Assembly: GCF_004801295.1 (NCBI RefSeq)
Contig: NZ_SSOC01000010.1
Coordinates: forward strand, 1 to 64,000
Length of the DNA stretch: 64,000 nt
DNA from: Pseudothauera nasutitermitis
GTDB lineage: Bacteria > Pseudomonadota > Gammaproteobacteria > Burkholderiales > Rhodocyclaceae
Direction: 5' to 3'
Shown: one piece after another, positions 46,699 to 54,454 of the stretch
Layout of the letters: each line of letters begins with the position of its first letter
Position numbering within the stretch: position 1 is the first letter of the stretch
Notes under the pieces: generated by a model
Databases searched by the model: none
What the model saw: only the letters and a program-made list of their open reading frames with translations
What the model was told of the DNA's origin: nothing
Made by a program: the position numbers and the translations under genes

Positions 46699-48036
46699 CT
46701 ATGACATGGCCTCCACGGTGGAATGGTGGCTGGTCTGGTCTTCTTGCCCACAGCGCGGGACCTTTCTTTCCAGCTCGTCCAGGACGGAAGCAACGGCGAG
46801 GCCTAGCGCCTCGGCAAGCAGTGGCGGGACGGCGTTGCCAACCTGGGTATAGCGAGGACACTCCTTGGTGCGCCGTTCCCCCCCAGTGGTGTACTTGCCT
46901 CGAAACCGGAACCAGTCTGGAAAGCTCTGCAGCCGTGCACTCTCGCGAACGGTAAGGATCCTTGGCTCGCAGTAGTGGAGGACATCGTCTGGTAACGTCG
47001 TAATCGTGGGGGCCGGCTCCCACGCCGACATCGGGTAGATGCGGTGCTTCTTGAGGCCGAACCGTGCCCGGCTTTCCTCGTTCATCCTAACGCCCTGCTC
47101 GCATTCCTTGATGATCTTCTTGAACCTGTCGCGGACTTCGTCCCTGTGCCGTGCTAGCCGCATGCTGTCCATGGCATCCGTGCGGCAGTGCTTGTGCATT
47201 GCCTGCTGGTACGTGGTGATCGGCCCGAGGTAGTCAACCTCCTCGAAGCCCTTCGGTGAGAAGGGATCCACGCAGGGCCTGGTGAGGTTCCTCCGGACCA
47301 GCAAGTCGGAGATTGCGTCTTGGGACGTGACCTGTTTCGTCTTCGGCAAGCCATGCCGGGAAAGCATCTCGATCTTTTTCGAGTCAAGCACGTCGAAGAC
47401 GTGCTTGACTCCGCCTTCCAGCCTGGATGCCAGATGTTCCTTGAGACCGATGACGATCAGCCTCGAGCGACGCTGGGGTACGCCAAAGTGCGATGCATTG
47501 ACGATCATGCTGTCCACCAGATACCCGACGGCCTCGAGGCTCCTTCTTAGTTTGTCGTAGTATGACTCGGCCGCCTGCTCTCGCGTGCCATCTTCCTTTG
47601 CTGGGCCCAAGTGTGCGACCTTCATCCCCGGTACGTTCTCGAGTACCAGGATCGAGGGCTTGACGGCATCCACGACCTGGACATATTTCTCAAACAGCAG
47701 GTTTCGAGGATCTCCCTCCTGCCGTCGCCCCGCGAAGCTGAATCCCTGGCATGGAGGCCCGCCGGTAAGGACCTGAACGTCCCCCTGCAACTGGACGAGA
47801 TGTGGCCGGTGCTGTTCCAGGAGGTCGTCGATGCTCCAGGCACGCTTCTCCAGCCAGGAGGGCCAGTCGAACTTGGATACAGGGACCTTCCGTTCGCCGA
47901 GGAAGTTGTCGGAGAACGTATCGAATGCCATGGGGTCCCTTTCCACTGCGAACCGCCCTTGCAGCCCGGCCATGGAAAGGCCCAGCGAGAGGCCGCCGCA
48001 CCCAGAGAAGAGATCTACGAAGTTGTACTTGCTCAT
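46699..48036 (-). CDS. DNA (cytosine-5-)-methyltransferase
   Basis: C5 methyltransferase of 445 aa. Conserved motifs are in order: motif I FVDLFSGCGGLSLGL at 6-20, motif IV with the catalytic Cys GGPPCQGFSFAGRR at about 92-105, motif VI LENV at 132-135, motif VIII VPQRRSR at 186-192, a target-recognition region, and motifs IX/X ending QVGNAVPPLLAEALG. The start is 2 bp after the AbiEii-like stop. It lies upstream of the three large genes, so it presumably marks self DNA for them. No separate type II endonuclease is adjacent. The recognition site is unknown. Confidence 0.95.
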   Translation of the reverse strand: MSKYNFVDLFSGCGGLSLGLSMAGLQGRFAVERDPMAFDTFSDNFLGERKVPVSKFDWPSWLEKRAWSIDDLLEQHRPHLVQLQGDVQVLTGGPPCQGFSFAGRRQEGDPRNLLFEKYVQVVDAVKPSILVLENVPGMKVAHLGPAKEDGTREQAAESYYDKLRRSLEAVGYLVDSMIVNASHFGVPQRRSRLIVIGLKEHLASRLEGGVKHVFDVLDSKKIEMLSRHGLPKTKQVTSQDAISDLLVRRNLTRPCVDPFSPKGFEEVDYLGPITTYQQAMHKHCRTDAMDSMRLARHRDEVRDRFKKIIKECEQGVRMNEESRARFGLKKHRIYPMSAWEPAPTITTLPDDVLHYCEPRILTVRESARLQSFPDWFRFRGKYTTGGERRTKECPRYTQVGNAVPPLLAEALGLAVASVLDELERKVPRCGQEDQTSHHSTVEAMS

Positions 48037-48038
48037 GT

Positions 48039-49136
48039 CTAGCCCGGGCTCCGTCGCGCCGCCCGGCGGCCATGTGGCGCTAGCGATGGTTTTCTTGTAG
48101 GGATGTCGTGGGATGCCTGGAGTGCGGCCTTGTTCGCCAATGCCTCGACTTGTCTGCAGGCCTGCATGAGTGCCTCGAACCCAGGTGCATCGTCGATAAG
48201 TAGTTGGTCTTCGGCCATGGCCAAGTAGTCGGTAGCCAGGGCAGATAGGGCTTGGCCCTCTGGAACGATCTGGAGGTGGCCGCCCACGGCGTCGACATAG
48301 TCGACGGAGGTCCCTGGGCTATCTTCCCCATTGCGGAGCGCCATGCGGCGAATAGCCGACAGTGCAGCGTGCCGGTCCTTGATAGAGGGTGCTAGGAATT
48401 CACTTCTGGCTAGCGCGGCAAGGTCATACCAGTGACGTACAAGGCGGTCGTCCTGCAATTGGCCATGCTTGCAATAGGCATGGGCAACGATGGCTTTGTC
48501 CCAGAATGCCTGGGAGGCCCCTGCTACCCGTGGGTTGGCATGGGGGAACGATATTCCAGGGATTTGCTCGTCGATTTCGCATGATATTGGCATTATTTGG
48601 TATGGGTCGCTTGCCAGGCGTGCGTTGAACTCCAGCAATACAGCAGGCACGGCATAGGTGGCTCCTTGCCCCACTGCTGGGTAGGTGAGGCGGAGTTTTT
48701 CGCGGTGCTTGCCGACGATCTCGAGCTGTCCTGCGAGGCTGTCCCTGGCTAATGCCGACACCAGCACCGGGACTATGTTCGACTCGATCCACTCTGGTAG
48801 GCGCTCGTTGATAGTTTCCACCAGCCGGTGGGCATCGCTTCGCTGGGATGGGAGGTAGTTGCAATGGGCCTCAATGCCTCCAGTGATCATGCCAACGTCG
48901 TAGGCAATATTAATGCTGTCCGAGTATCTATCGATGACCTTGAATGCCTTGGACAAGGATGTCCCGCCTTTGAGTACTAGTTTTGTGCCCAGCCCTGATT
49001 CGAAGAGTGCCGAAATGGCCCAGACGACCCAGATGTCCTTCTCCAGCAGGTGGGCGGGACGTCCTGTGAGGGACCTTGCTGCCTCGAGTCCTTCGAGTCG
49101 ATCCTCGCGGCCCAGGCTAAGAAACGGCTCGGCCAT
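48039..49136 (-). CDS. AbiEii-like nucleotidyltransferase with degenerate DxD motif
   Basis: A 365-aa member of the AbiEii/AbiGii toxin family. The nucleotidyltransferase glycine motif is clear (LVLKGGTSLSKAFKVIDRYS). The following catalytic signature, normally D-I-D, reads SDSINIAYD, with Ser and Asn at the expected Asp positions. The rest of the fold (AFWDKAIVAHAYCKHGQLQD, RHWYDLAAL) matches the family. The start at 49136 overlaps the AbiEi-like gene by 20 bp. Either the toxin is inactive and serves a structural or regulatory role, or my alignment of the acidic residues is wrong. Confidence 0.82.
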   Translation of the reverse strand: MAEPFLSLGREDRLEGLEAARSLTGRPAHLLEKDIWVVWAISALFESGLGTKLVLKGGTSLSKAFKVIDRYSDSINIAYDVGMITGGIEAHCNYLPSQRSDAHRLVETINERLPEWIESNIVPVLVSALARDSLAGQLEIVGKHREKLRLTYPAVGQGATYAVPAVLLEFNARLASDPYQIMPISCEIDEQIPGISFPHANPRVAGASQAFWDKAIVAHAYCKHGQLQDDRLVRHWYDLAALARSEFLAPSIKDRHAALSAIRRMALRNGEDSPGTSVDYVDAVGGHLQIVPEGQALSALATDYLAMAEDQLLIDDAPGFEALMQACRQVEALANKAALQASHDIPTRKPSLAPHGRRAARRSPG

Positions 49137-49725
49137 TGCTTGCCTCCTCGCCAATCGCACGAGCCAGCCAGGAAGGAAGGCTTGCGCGGACCGTTGTCAG
49201 TGCTGCCCATTCATCGCCAGATAGCGTGCGGCGCACGATGGGAACCGATTGGCGAGCCAGTCGAGGGCCTAGCCAGGCAAGGGCACGTATGGCATTACCC
49301 GCTGGGCAGTTGCCTAGCGTCAACATCCACCCTGGCCCATGCTTGACAAGGATCTCCGCACGGCCAAGTCGTATCTTGCGCGTGCGGCCCGAGGTTACGT
49401 AGGCTTCCCGTATTGGTACCTGCTGGGTAAGTCCAAAGGCGTTGGCGACGGTAGCGCCATGAGGAACAACGGTCTCGCCGTTCTGGATGGCAAGCGACTC
49501 GACTACTTTGGATGGCGCTGGCGGGCGTGTTCCGAAGCGACCTGTCACCGGGGCGACATAGGCGCCACGGGCCACCCTGAGCAGCTTTCCTTCACGCGCC
49601 AGACGCGACAAGGCTTGGTCGATGGCGGACCGGCTGCCTAGGTGGAGGAATGCTTTCGGAGATACGATACCTCCCTCTGGAAGGGATCGGGCATGGGCAA
49701 GGATGTCTTCCGGGAGCGTCTTCAT
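49117..49725 (-). CDS. AbiEi-like antitoxin (DUF6088)
   Basis: A 202-aa protein with an N-terminal winged helix (PKAFLHLGSRSAIDQALSRL, REGKLLRVARGAYVAP) and the C-terminal domain of type IV AbiEi-like/DUF6088 proteins (SKVVESLAIQNGETVVPHGA). TGGAGGAG precedes ATG 49725. Such antitoxins bind their own promoter, so this gene, first in the operon, could control transcription of the whole seven-gene unit. Confidence 0.82.
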   Translation of the reverse strand: MKTLPEDILAHARSLPEGGIVSPKAFLHLGSRSAIDQALSRLAREGKLLRVARGAYVAPVTGRFGTRPPAPSKVVESLAIQNGETVVPHGATVANAFGLTQQVPIREAYVTSGRTRKIRLGRAEILVKHGPGWMLTLGNCPAGNAIRALAWLGPRLARQSVPIVRRTLSGDEWAALTTVRASLPSWLARAIGEEASNGRAVS

Positions 49726-49750
49726 GGTTCTCCTCCAGCAGCGGTAGAGA

Positions 49751-49756
49751 ATCATA
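49751..49756 (-). promoter_or_regulatory. Probable -10 box of the defence operon
   Basis: TATGAT on the minus strand, 26 bp upstream of the first start codon, would give a leader of about 20 nt. No good -35 is visible 16-18 bp upstream, so an activator or a weak promoter is implied. No other gene-free space precedes the operon until 50.57 kb. Confidence 0.35.
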
Positions 49757-50567
49757 CCCCTGTTTCTGACATGATGAGAACATAATATCTGCTGGCCTAT
49801 GTGTTTCGTACGCTACAGTAGTAGCGTCAGCATCAGGACCAGCAACTGGACGATAAAGGTCAGCGTGGTGAAGGCAGCGGCGATTAGGTAATTCTTTGTA
49901 CAAACGGAGGTCTGACCGCTTCGTCTCTTCCAAGGGTGCGGCAGTGGTGGAGCTGAGCGTGGAGTAGTTATACTGGCTACTCCACGGCATCGATCTGCTC
50001 GCCGTCGCGGCTTCCTGCTACTGGGCCTCGACGGTGGACAGCCGGCCGATGCGCGTGATCAATCCGGTCATCGGGTGGTTGGCGTGCCGCTCCTTGGGGG
50101 ATGCCCTGCTCGACCTCGACCAGATAACGACGAACGTGGGCTCAGCACCCGAGATGCACGAACTCATTGGCGTGCCACTTCAGTGTAGGGCGCGCAGCCA
50201 TCAGTCATCAAGACTGCCCCCCCCCCCGCTTGATCCCGGGACGGAGAGCCACCGCCGTAGCGGTATTGCGCGAGGGCCGATAGCTGAACAAGTGCACCAG
50301 TGGGCCCGTGCCGTTCAATCTGCGCCCGCAGGTTGCTCTTGGCCTATGCGGCGCGGCCTGGTTCCCTGAGCACCTACACTACGGTCTCGCCACCGTAGAT
50401 GATGTCACTGTGTATCGCATGGTCGCGCGGCAGATTGATGATCGGCTGCACCGCTCGTTCGACATTGCCAGCCATCGGGATAACGCCCAAGCGATGCCAG
50501 TAATGTGACCGATTGCGGTCGATGACCGTGTCGGGCCGCTGAACATCAGCATCCAGTACCGACGAGC
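49757..50567. other. Decayed region between defence operon and adenine methylase
   Basis: About 0.8 kb with no intact gene. Short open stretches on both strands lack recognisable domains. A run of 11 C residues (50217-50227) is present. It may be the remains of a gene lost from between the methylase and the operon, for example a restriction endonuclease or an insertion sequence. Confidence 0.35.
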
Positions 50568-51806
50568 TCAAACATCCTGTAGAGCAGAAATGCGGTGCGG
50601 TAGCAGTAGGCTTATGGAGGTTGTTGTAGGGTTGAGTAGCTCTCCAAAGATCGGCGGTAGTAACAGCGTTGCGAGTGTGCGTTGTGAAAACAGCCGACGA
50701 CCATCAACCACGAAGCCTAATTCATCCCAGGGAACAGCATCGTTCAGAAGCTGTACTGCACGTTTCAAGTCCATGCCTCGAATCTTTGGGAACAGCGCCA
50801 GTACGGACCCGTCATAGACCTCGCAGCGATGGATGTAGAAAGGTCGCTCCCGCCTCGTTTTGCCATTGACGTAGATTCGTGGGCCTGAGCGTTGGGCGTA
50901 GCCCCGTCCCCACATCCACCAGTTGGATTCGTCAAAGTGTCGAATGCGCCTTTGTAGCAGGCGCTGCTTGTGTTGCTCCAGCGCGGGGTGCTTCATGTTG
51001 TAAAGCATTCTGCGTGGTGCGCCAGTATCTACCGTGCGGGAACTCACAATTTCGATTCCATCCGGATGCTCAAACACGGTATCAGCACCCGAAACAGCGC
51101 CAACGCGGACTTCGAACAAGTCGGATAGTGGGATCGTTAGCTCGGCATGTGTGAAGGCAAGTTGGCCCGTGATATGCACCATTGCTCTTTCGTCCCAGTC
51201 CTTGCCTTGGAGCATACGGTAAAGCGTGCGGCGTGAAAAATCGCCTTTGACATAACGGAAGATCGCACAATTCGGTAGCGCCCCTTCGAAGATTCGGGCG
51301 TCTCCGGTCTCGATCCAGTGCGTGATCGTCCCTCGCTCAAAGAGCGAGTCGTTGAGTTTTCCTGCTGCAGTGAGCTTCACGAAGTCGCGTGGCGTGATGA
51401 AGATCAACTCACCCCCGTCTTCCAGATGCTCCACTGCCTTGGCGATGAAGAACAGATAGAGATTAGACCTACCGTCGAACATGGCGCCACCAAGTAGGCG
51501 CTTGGTCGGGGTAGGAATGTCTTGATAGCGAACGTACGGAGGATTACCAATCACGCACGCAAATTTTTCGCTCACCGGATAGGCAAAGAAGTCCATTACC
51601 TTGGCGCCAGGTGGCGCGACTTTCTTGTCGCACTCGATGGCAACGCAGCCAGGGATGGCGCGGGAAAAAGCTCCGTCTCCTGCGGATGGTTCCAGCGTCC
51701 GACCATGGTTCTGGCGAAGACTCAGCATTAGATCGACGATTGACTGCGGTGTGAACACCTGACCCAGCGTCGTAACGTCAAGCTGGATAGACGATATTTG
51801 CCTCAT
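50568..51806 (-). CDS. N6-adenine DNA methyltransferase (gamma/Eco57I-TaqI type)
   Basis: A 412-aa methyltransferase. The AdoMet-binding motif I region is TLEPSAGDGAFSRAIPG and the catalytic motif IV is VIGNPPYVRYQD near residue 88. FITPRDFVKLTAAG is motif VI-like, and the C-terminal half looks like a target-recognition domain (WWMWGRGYAQRSGPRIYV). Motif order I then IV with the TRD at the end is typical of gamma-type N6A enzymes. No cognate endonuclease adjoins it, so it is an orphan in this window. Its GC is lower than that of the core genome. Confidence 0.9.
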   Translation of the reverse strand: MRQISSIQLDVTTLGQVFTPQSIVDLMLSLRQNHGRTLEPSAGDGAFSRAIPGCVAIECDKKVAPPGAKVMDFFAYPVSEKFACVIGNPPYVRYQDIPTPTKRLLGGAMFDGRSNLYLFFIAKAVEHLEDGGELIFITPRDFVKLTAAGKLNDSLFERGTITHWIETGDARIFEGALPNCAIFRYVKGDFSRRTLYRMLQGKDWDERAMVHITGQLAFTHAELTIPLSDLFEVRVGAVSGADTVFEHPDGIEIVSSRTVDTGAPRRMLYNMKHPALEQHKQRLLQRRIRHFDESNWWMWGRGYAQRSGPRIYVNGKTRRERPFYIHRCEVYDGSVLALFPKIRGMDLKRAVQLLNDAVPWDELGFVVDGRRLFSQRTLATLLLPPIFGELLNPTTTSISLLLPHRISALQDV

Positions 51807-52065
51807 GAATTAGCCCGGGGATTTCTTGGACGGGAAGCTGGATACAAGACGATAACGTTCAGATGCCGGGAGCGCGGCTACCGACAGCAACCGGCGACAT
51901 CGCTGAAATTTTGCGGACGGTGCTCCAACGGCCGCTCCGGTCGAGTACCCTCCACACTGCCTGGCTGACGGGGGCATGGCAAGGGTGGTCCCGCTTCCTG
52001 TATCGGATGTGCGGTACACCTGCGACACGGATCTTGTAGGCTATGGGATGCCGCCTTTCCGCAGG

Positions 52066-52491
52066 TCAATTCGGGGCGAATGGTTGCACGCCCGCGGCCC
52101 GCGTTGCCTTCTTGAGGTCCGCGTCCAGTGTCGCAAGCGGTGAGCCGGTTCGCAGGGCCAATTCCAGATACGCCGCGTCGTAGGCCGACAGCTTGTAGCG
52201 CCGGGCCAGGTGCAGGGTATCGCCCAGGGCGTGCGCCGCCGTGGCCGTATCCGTCGTGATGTTCAGCCGTCCCAGGAGGACGACGAACGCCTGGGAACGG
52301 GCCTCGGTGAGCAGCCCCCTGGCCTCGCCCCTGGCGATGACATTGCCAGCCTCCAGCGCCCACAGCGACGGGACCAGCGCCTGCCGTTCCCGCAGGGCAT
52401 CCAGCACGGCCTCGGCGTAAGCCACATCGGCAGGCTTGCCATCGGCCAGCAGCCAGCACATCGCCACCGAGTTGTCGAGCACGAAGCTCAG
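52066..52491 (-). CDS. VapC-type PIN-domain toxin 2 (apparent CTG start)
   Basis: A 141-aa PIN ribonuclease. Acidic residues lie in FVLDNSVAMCW, SLWALEAGNVIARGE, LSAYDAAYLELAL and LATLDADLKKA. Family proteins start at xSFVLDNSV, and here that position is CTG (52491-52489) with GGAGG 8 nt upstream. An in-frame ATG at 52530 would add 13 basic residues. The antitoxin gene ends 40 bp upstream from ATG 52530. A second TA module unrelated in position to the one at 30.3 kb but with a matching operator. Confidence 0.85.
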   Translation of the reverse strand: MSFVLDNSVAMCWLLADGKPADVAYAEAVLDALRERQALVPSLWALEAGNVIARGEARGLLTEARSQAFVVLLGRLNITTDTATAAHALGDTLHLARRYKLSAYDAAYLELALRTGSPLATLDADLKKATRAAGVQPFAPN

Positions 52492-52570
52492 TGGACTACC
52501 CTCCGGCCGCCGGCGCGACCACCTCCCCACGGGAGGAGAGCGCCGCCTTCGGGCGGCCGGGCGACGGCGC

Positions 52571-52816
52571 TCACGCCCGCCCCTCGTCGATCAGCGCCTT
52601 GAGATCGACCCCTTTGACGGGCGGCGCCGCGCGCATGAACTGGCGCATCGCCTCGACGGCCACCGCGGCATCCGCTTGCTTGCCGCCTTCGGCCGGCACC
52701 AGATCGGCAACCGGCTCGCCACGCAGGGTGATCGTGTAACGCTTGCCCGCCTGTACGCCGCGGAGCAACTCCGGCAGCTTGGTCTTGGCCTCATACGAGC
52801 CGACTTCAAGATTCAT
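52571..52816 (-). CDS. PhD/YefM-family antitoxin 2
   Basis: An 81-aa antitoxin: N-terminal MNLEVGSYEAKTKLPELLRG with the PhD fold, GKRYTITLRGEPVADLVPAE, then a C-terminal toxin-binding tail (FMRAAPPVKGVDLKALIDEG). It neutralises the downstream PIN toxin and should repress the operon through the palindrome just upstream. Confidence 0.88.
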   Translation of the reverse strand: MNLEVGSYEAKTKLPELLRGVQAGKRYTITLRGEPVADLVPAEGGKQADAAVAVEAMRQFMRAAPPVKGVDLKALIDEGRA

Positions 52817-52836
52817 GGCATTTTCCGGTTAACTTA

Positions 52837-52856
52837 GACCAGTTTATAGACTGGTC
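52837..52856 (-). promoter_or_regulatory. Palindromic antitoxin operator 2
   Basis: The arms GACCAGT and ACTGGTC (perfect, 6-bp spacer) lie 20 bp before the antitoxin start. Its CTATAAACTGGTC half is identical to the site upstream of the antitoxin at 30306. Confidence 0.6.
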
Positions 52857-53590
52857 AGAAATGAATCAAGGCTGCGTTTCGCCCGTATGGCACCAGCCTT
52901 CAACTCTTCGCCAACGGCGGCCCCGGCGGTAAAATGACTACACCATATGCGAATAGCTAACGATGGGCCGTGGTACGGACTTTTCCTGCAAGTCGTCACT
53001 CACCGGACCGACCCGCATGTCGCCCAAGGGTACTTCCAAGGGGCTCGCGGTACTCATTGCGGGTTCTTCTAGATGATCGAATTCAGTCAGCAGATCTGTC
53101 GGTGCCGATTCAGGGGCGGCCGAGGTTCGTTCGTCGAAAGGCATTTTCTGCTGTTGGCGTATGGAGGCCTGCCCGAGCGGAACCAGCGCGGGCCCCCGTC
53201 CAAGTCAGTATGGCGTACAGACAATAGGATGCGGCACAAAGGGAACAAGTGCCATGGCAGGTCTTTCGTTAGGCTCTGACCGAGAGTCCTGTTACCTCAC
53301 TCGCAACCCACCAACCGGCTGATAGAATCCAACGCATGTGCCTGCGCTGGCCCGCTCGTCTCGTCAGCGTACCTCCCGTCCCAGGACAACCCAGGCATCC
53401 TGTGGGGTAAATCGTGGGGGAATGGTGGTCGCCAGGTAAGGTTGTTGATATAAATCAGCATGTTGTGGCGAATGTCGAGCTTTAGGTGCAGAGCGTCGAA
53501 TGGCCGGTCAGCGATGTACTTGCTGCGCCGCATCACACAGTCCACTGCTCGTAGTAAGATGAGACGCTCTTAGTCGAGCCTTTCCCCGCC
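52857..53590. other. Gene-poor junction between defence island and core genome
   Basis: About 0.7 kb without a convincing gene. Short frames at 52938-53144 and 53297-53545 (minus strand) have no recognisable domains and uneven composition, and probably represent decayed insertions. The 3' end contains the presumed promoter of gmk. Confidence 0.35.
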
Positions 53591-54205
53591 ATGCCCGGAA
53601 CCCTGTTCATCGTCACCGCCCCTTCGGGCGCCGGCAAGACCACGCTGGTGCGTGGGCTGCTGGAGCGCGACGCCAAGGTCCAGTTGTCGATCTCCTACAC
53701 CACCCGCGTGCCGCGTCCGGGGGAGCAGAACGGGTGCGAGTACAACTTCGTCGATGTCGACACCTTCCGCGTGCTGCGCGATCGTGGCGAGTTCCTCGAA
53801 TGGGCCGAGGTGCATGGCAACTACTACGCCACCTCGCGCGTCTGGCTGAAGGAGCAGATTGCCCTCGGGCGCGATACCCTGCTGGAAATCGACTGGCAGG
53901 GCGCGCAGCAGGTGCGCAAGGCCTTCCCCGATGCGGTGGGGGTGTTCATCCTGCCGCCCTCGTTCGAGGAGCTGGAATCCCGCCTGCGCGGGCGCGGCAC
54001 CGACAGCGACGAGGTGATCTCCCGCCGCCTGCTCGGCGCGCGCGGCGAGATGCGCCATGTGGGGGAGTTTGACTACGTTATAATTAACAATGAGTTGCAC
54101 GACGCCATCGACGACCTCGTCGCCGTCGTGCGCGCCGCACGGCTGCGCTATGACAACCAGCAGGCGCGCCACCCGAGCTATTTCGATTTTCTCGAACAGG
54201 ACTGA
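53591..54205 (+). CDS. gmk: Guanylate kinase
   Basis: GMP kinase of 204 aa (GMP + ATP to GDP + ADP). The P-loop is [16 protein letters not shown] and the GMP-binding segment is [16 protein letters not shown]. The nucleotide-binding lid and the C-terminal helices are intact. It is the first gene of the conserved gmk-rpoZ-spoT block, which marks the return to core chromosome after the defence island. Confidence 0.97.
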   Translation: MPGTLFIVTAPSGAGKTTLVRGLLERDAKVQLSISYTTRVPRPGEQNGCEYNFVDVDTFRVLRDRGEFLEWAEVHGNYYATSRVWLKEQIALGRDTLLEIDWQGAQQVRKAFPDAVGVFILPPSFEELESRLRGRGTDSDEVISRRLLGARGEMRHVGEFDYVIINNELHDAIDDLVAVVRAARLRYDNQQARHPSYFDFLEQD

Positions 54206-54210
54206 ACACC

Positions 54211-54426
54211 ATGGCCCGTATCACCGTCGAAGACTGCCTCAAGCGCATTCCCAACCGCTTCCAGCTGACCTTGGCCGCCACTTATCGCGCCCGCCAGCTC
54301 ACCATCGGCGGCACGCCGCAGATCGAGCTCGACAAGGGCGACAAGGACAAACCCACGGTGATCGCCCTGCGCGAAATCGCCGCCGGCAAGGTGGGTCTGG
54401 AAGTCCTCAACCGCGGGCAAGCCTGA
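54211..54426 (+). CDS. rpoZ: RNA polymerase omega subunit
   Basis: A 71-aa omega subunit ([34 protein letters not shown]), which assists folding of the beta-prime subunit and contributes to a ppGpp site. It starts 5 bp after gmk and precedes the ppGpp synthetase/hydrolase gene, the usual proteobacterial order. Confidence 0.97.
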   Translation: MARITVEDCLKRIPNRFQLTLAATYRARQLTIGGTPQIELDKGDKDKPTVIALREIAAGKVGLEVLNRGQA

Positions 54427-54454
54427 TCCCCCTCCGGGGGAGGGAGTTCCTGCC

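Noticed and set aside
37010-49725. Interpretation as DISARM, Druantia, BREX or a Dnd/Ssp system
   Set aside because: No DUF1998/helicase pair (DISARM, Druantia), no PglZ/BrxC (BREX), and no DndA-E or SspB-D genes in the window.
50374-50571. 65-aa minus-strand frame near the adenine methylase as a transposase fragment
   Set aside because: Suggestive of a decayed gene but no motif could be matched to a known IS family, so it is covered only as decayed DNA.
53297-53545. 82-aa minus-strand frame upstream of gmk
   Set aside because: No ribosome-binding site or domain; probably chance or a relic.
18019-53590. CRISPR arrays, tRNA or rRNA genes in the accessory region
   Set aside because: No regularly spaced repeats, cloverleaf-like sequences or rRNA segments were found on reading both strands.
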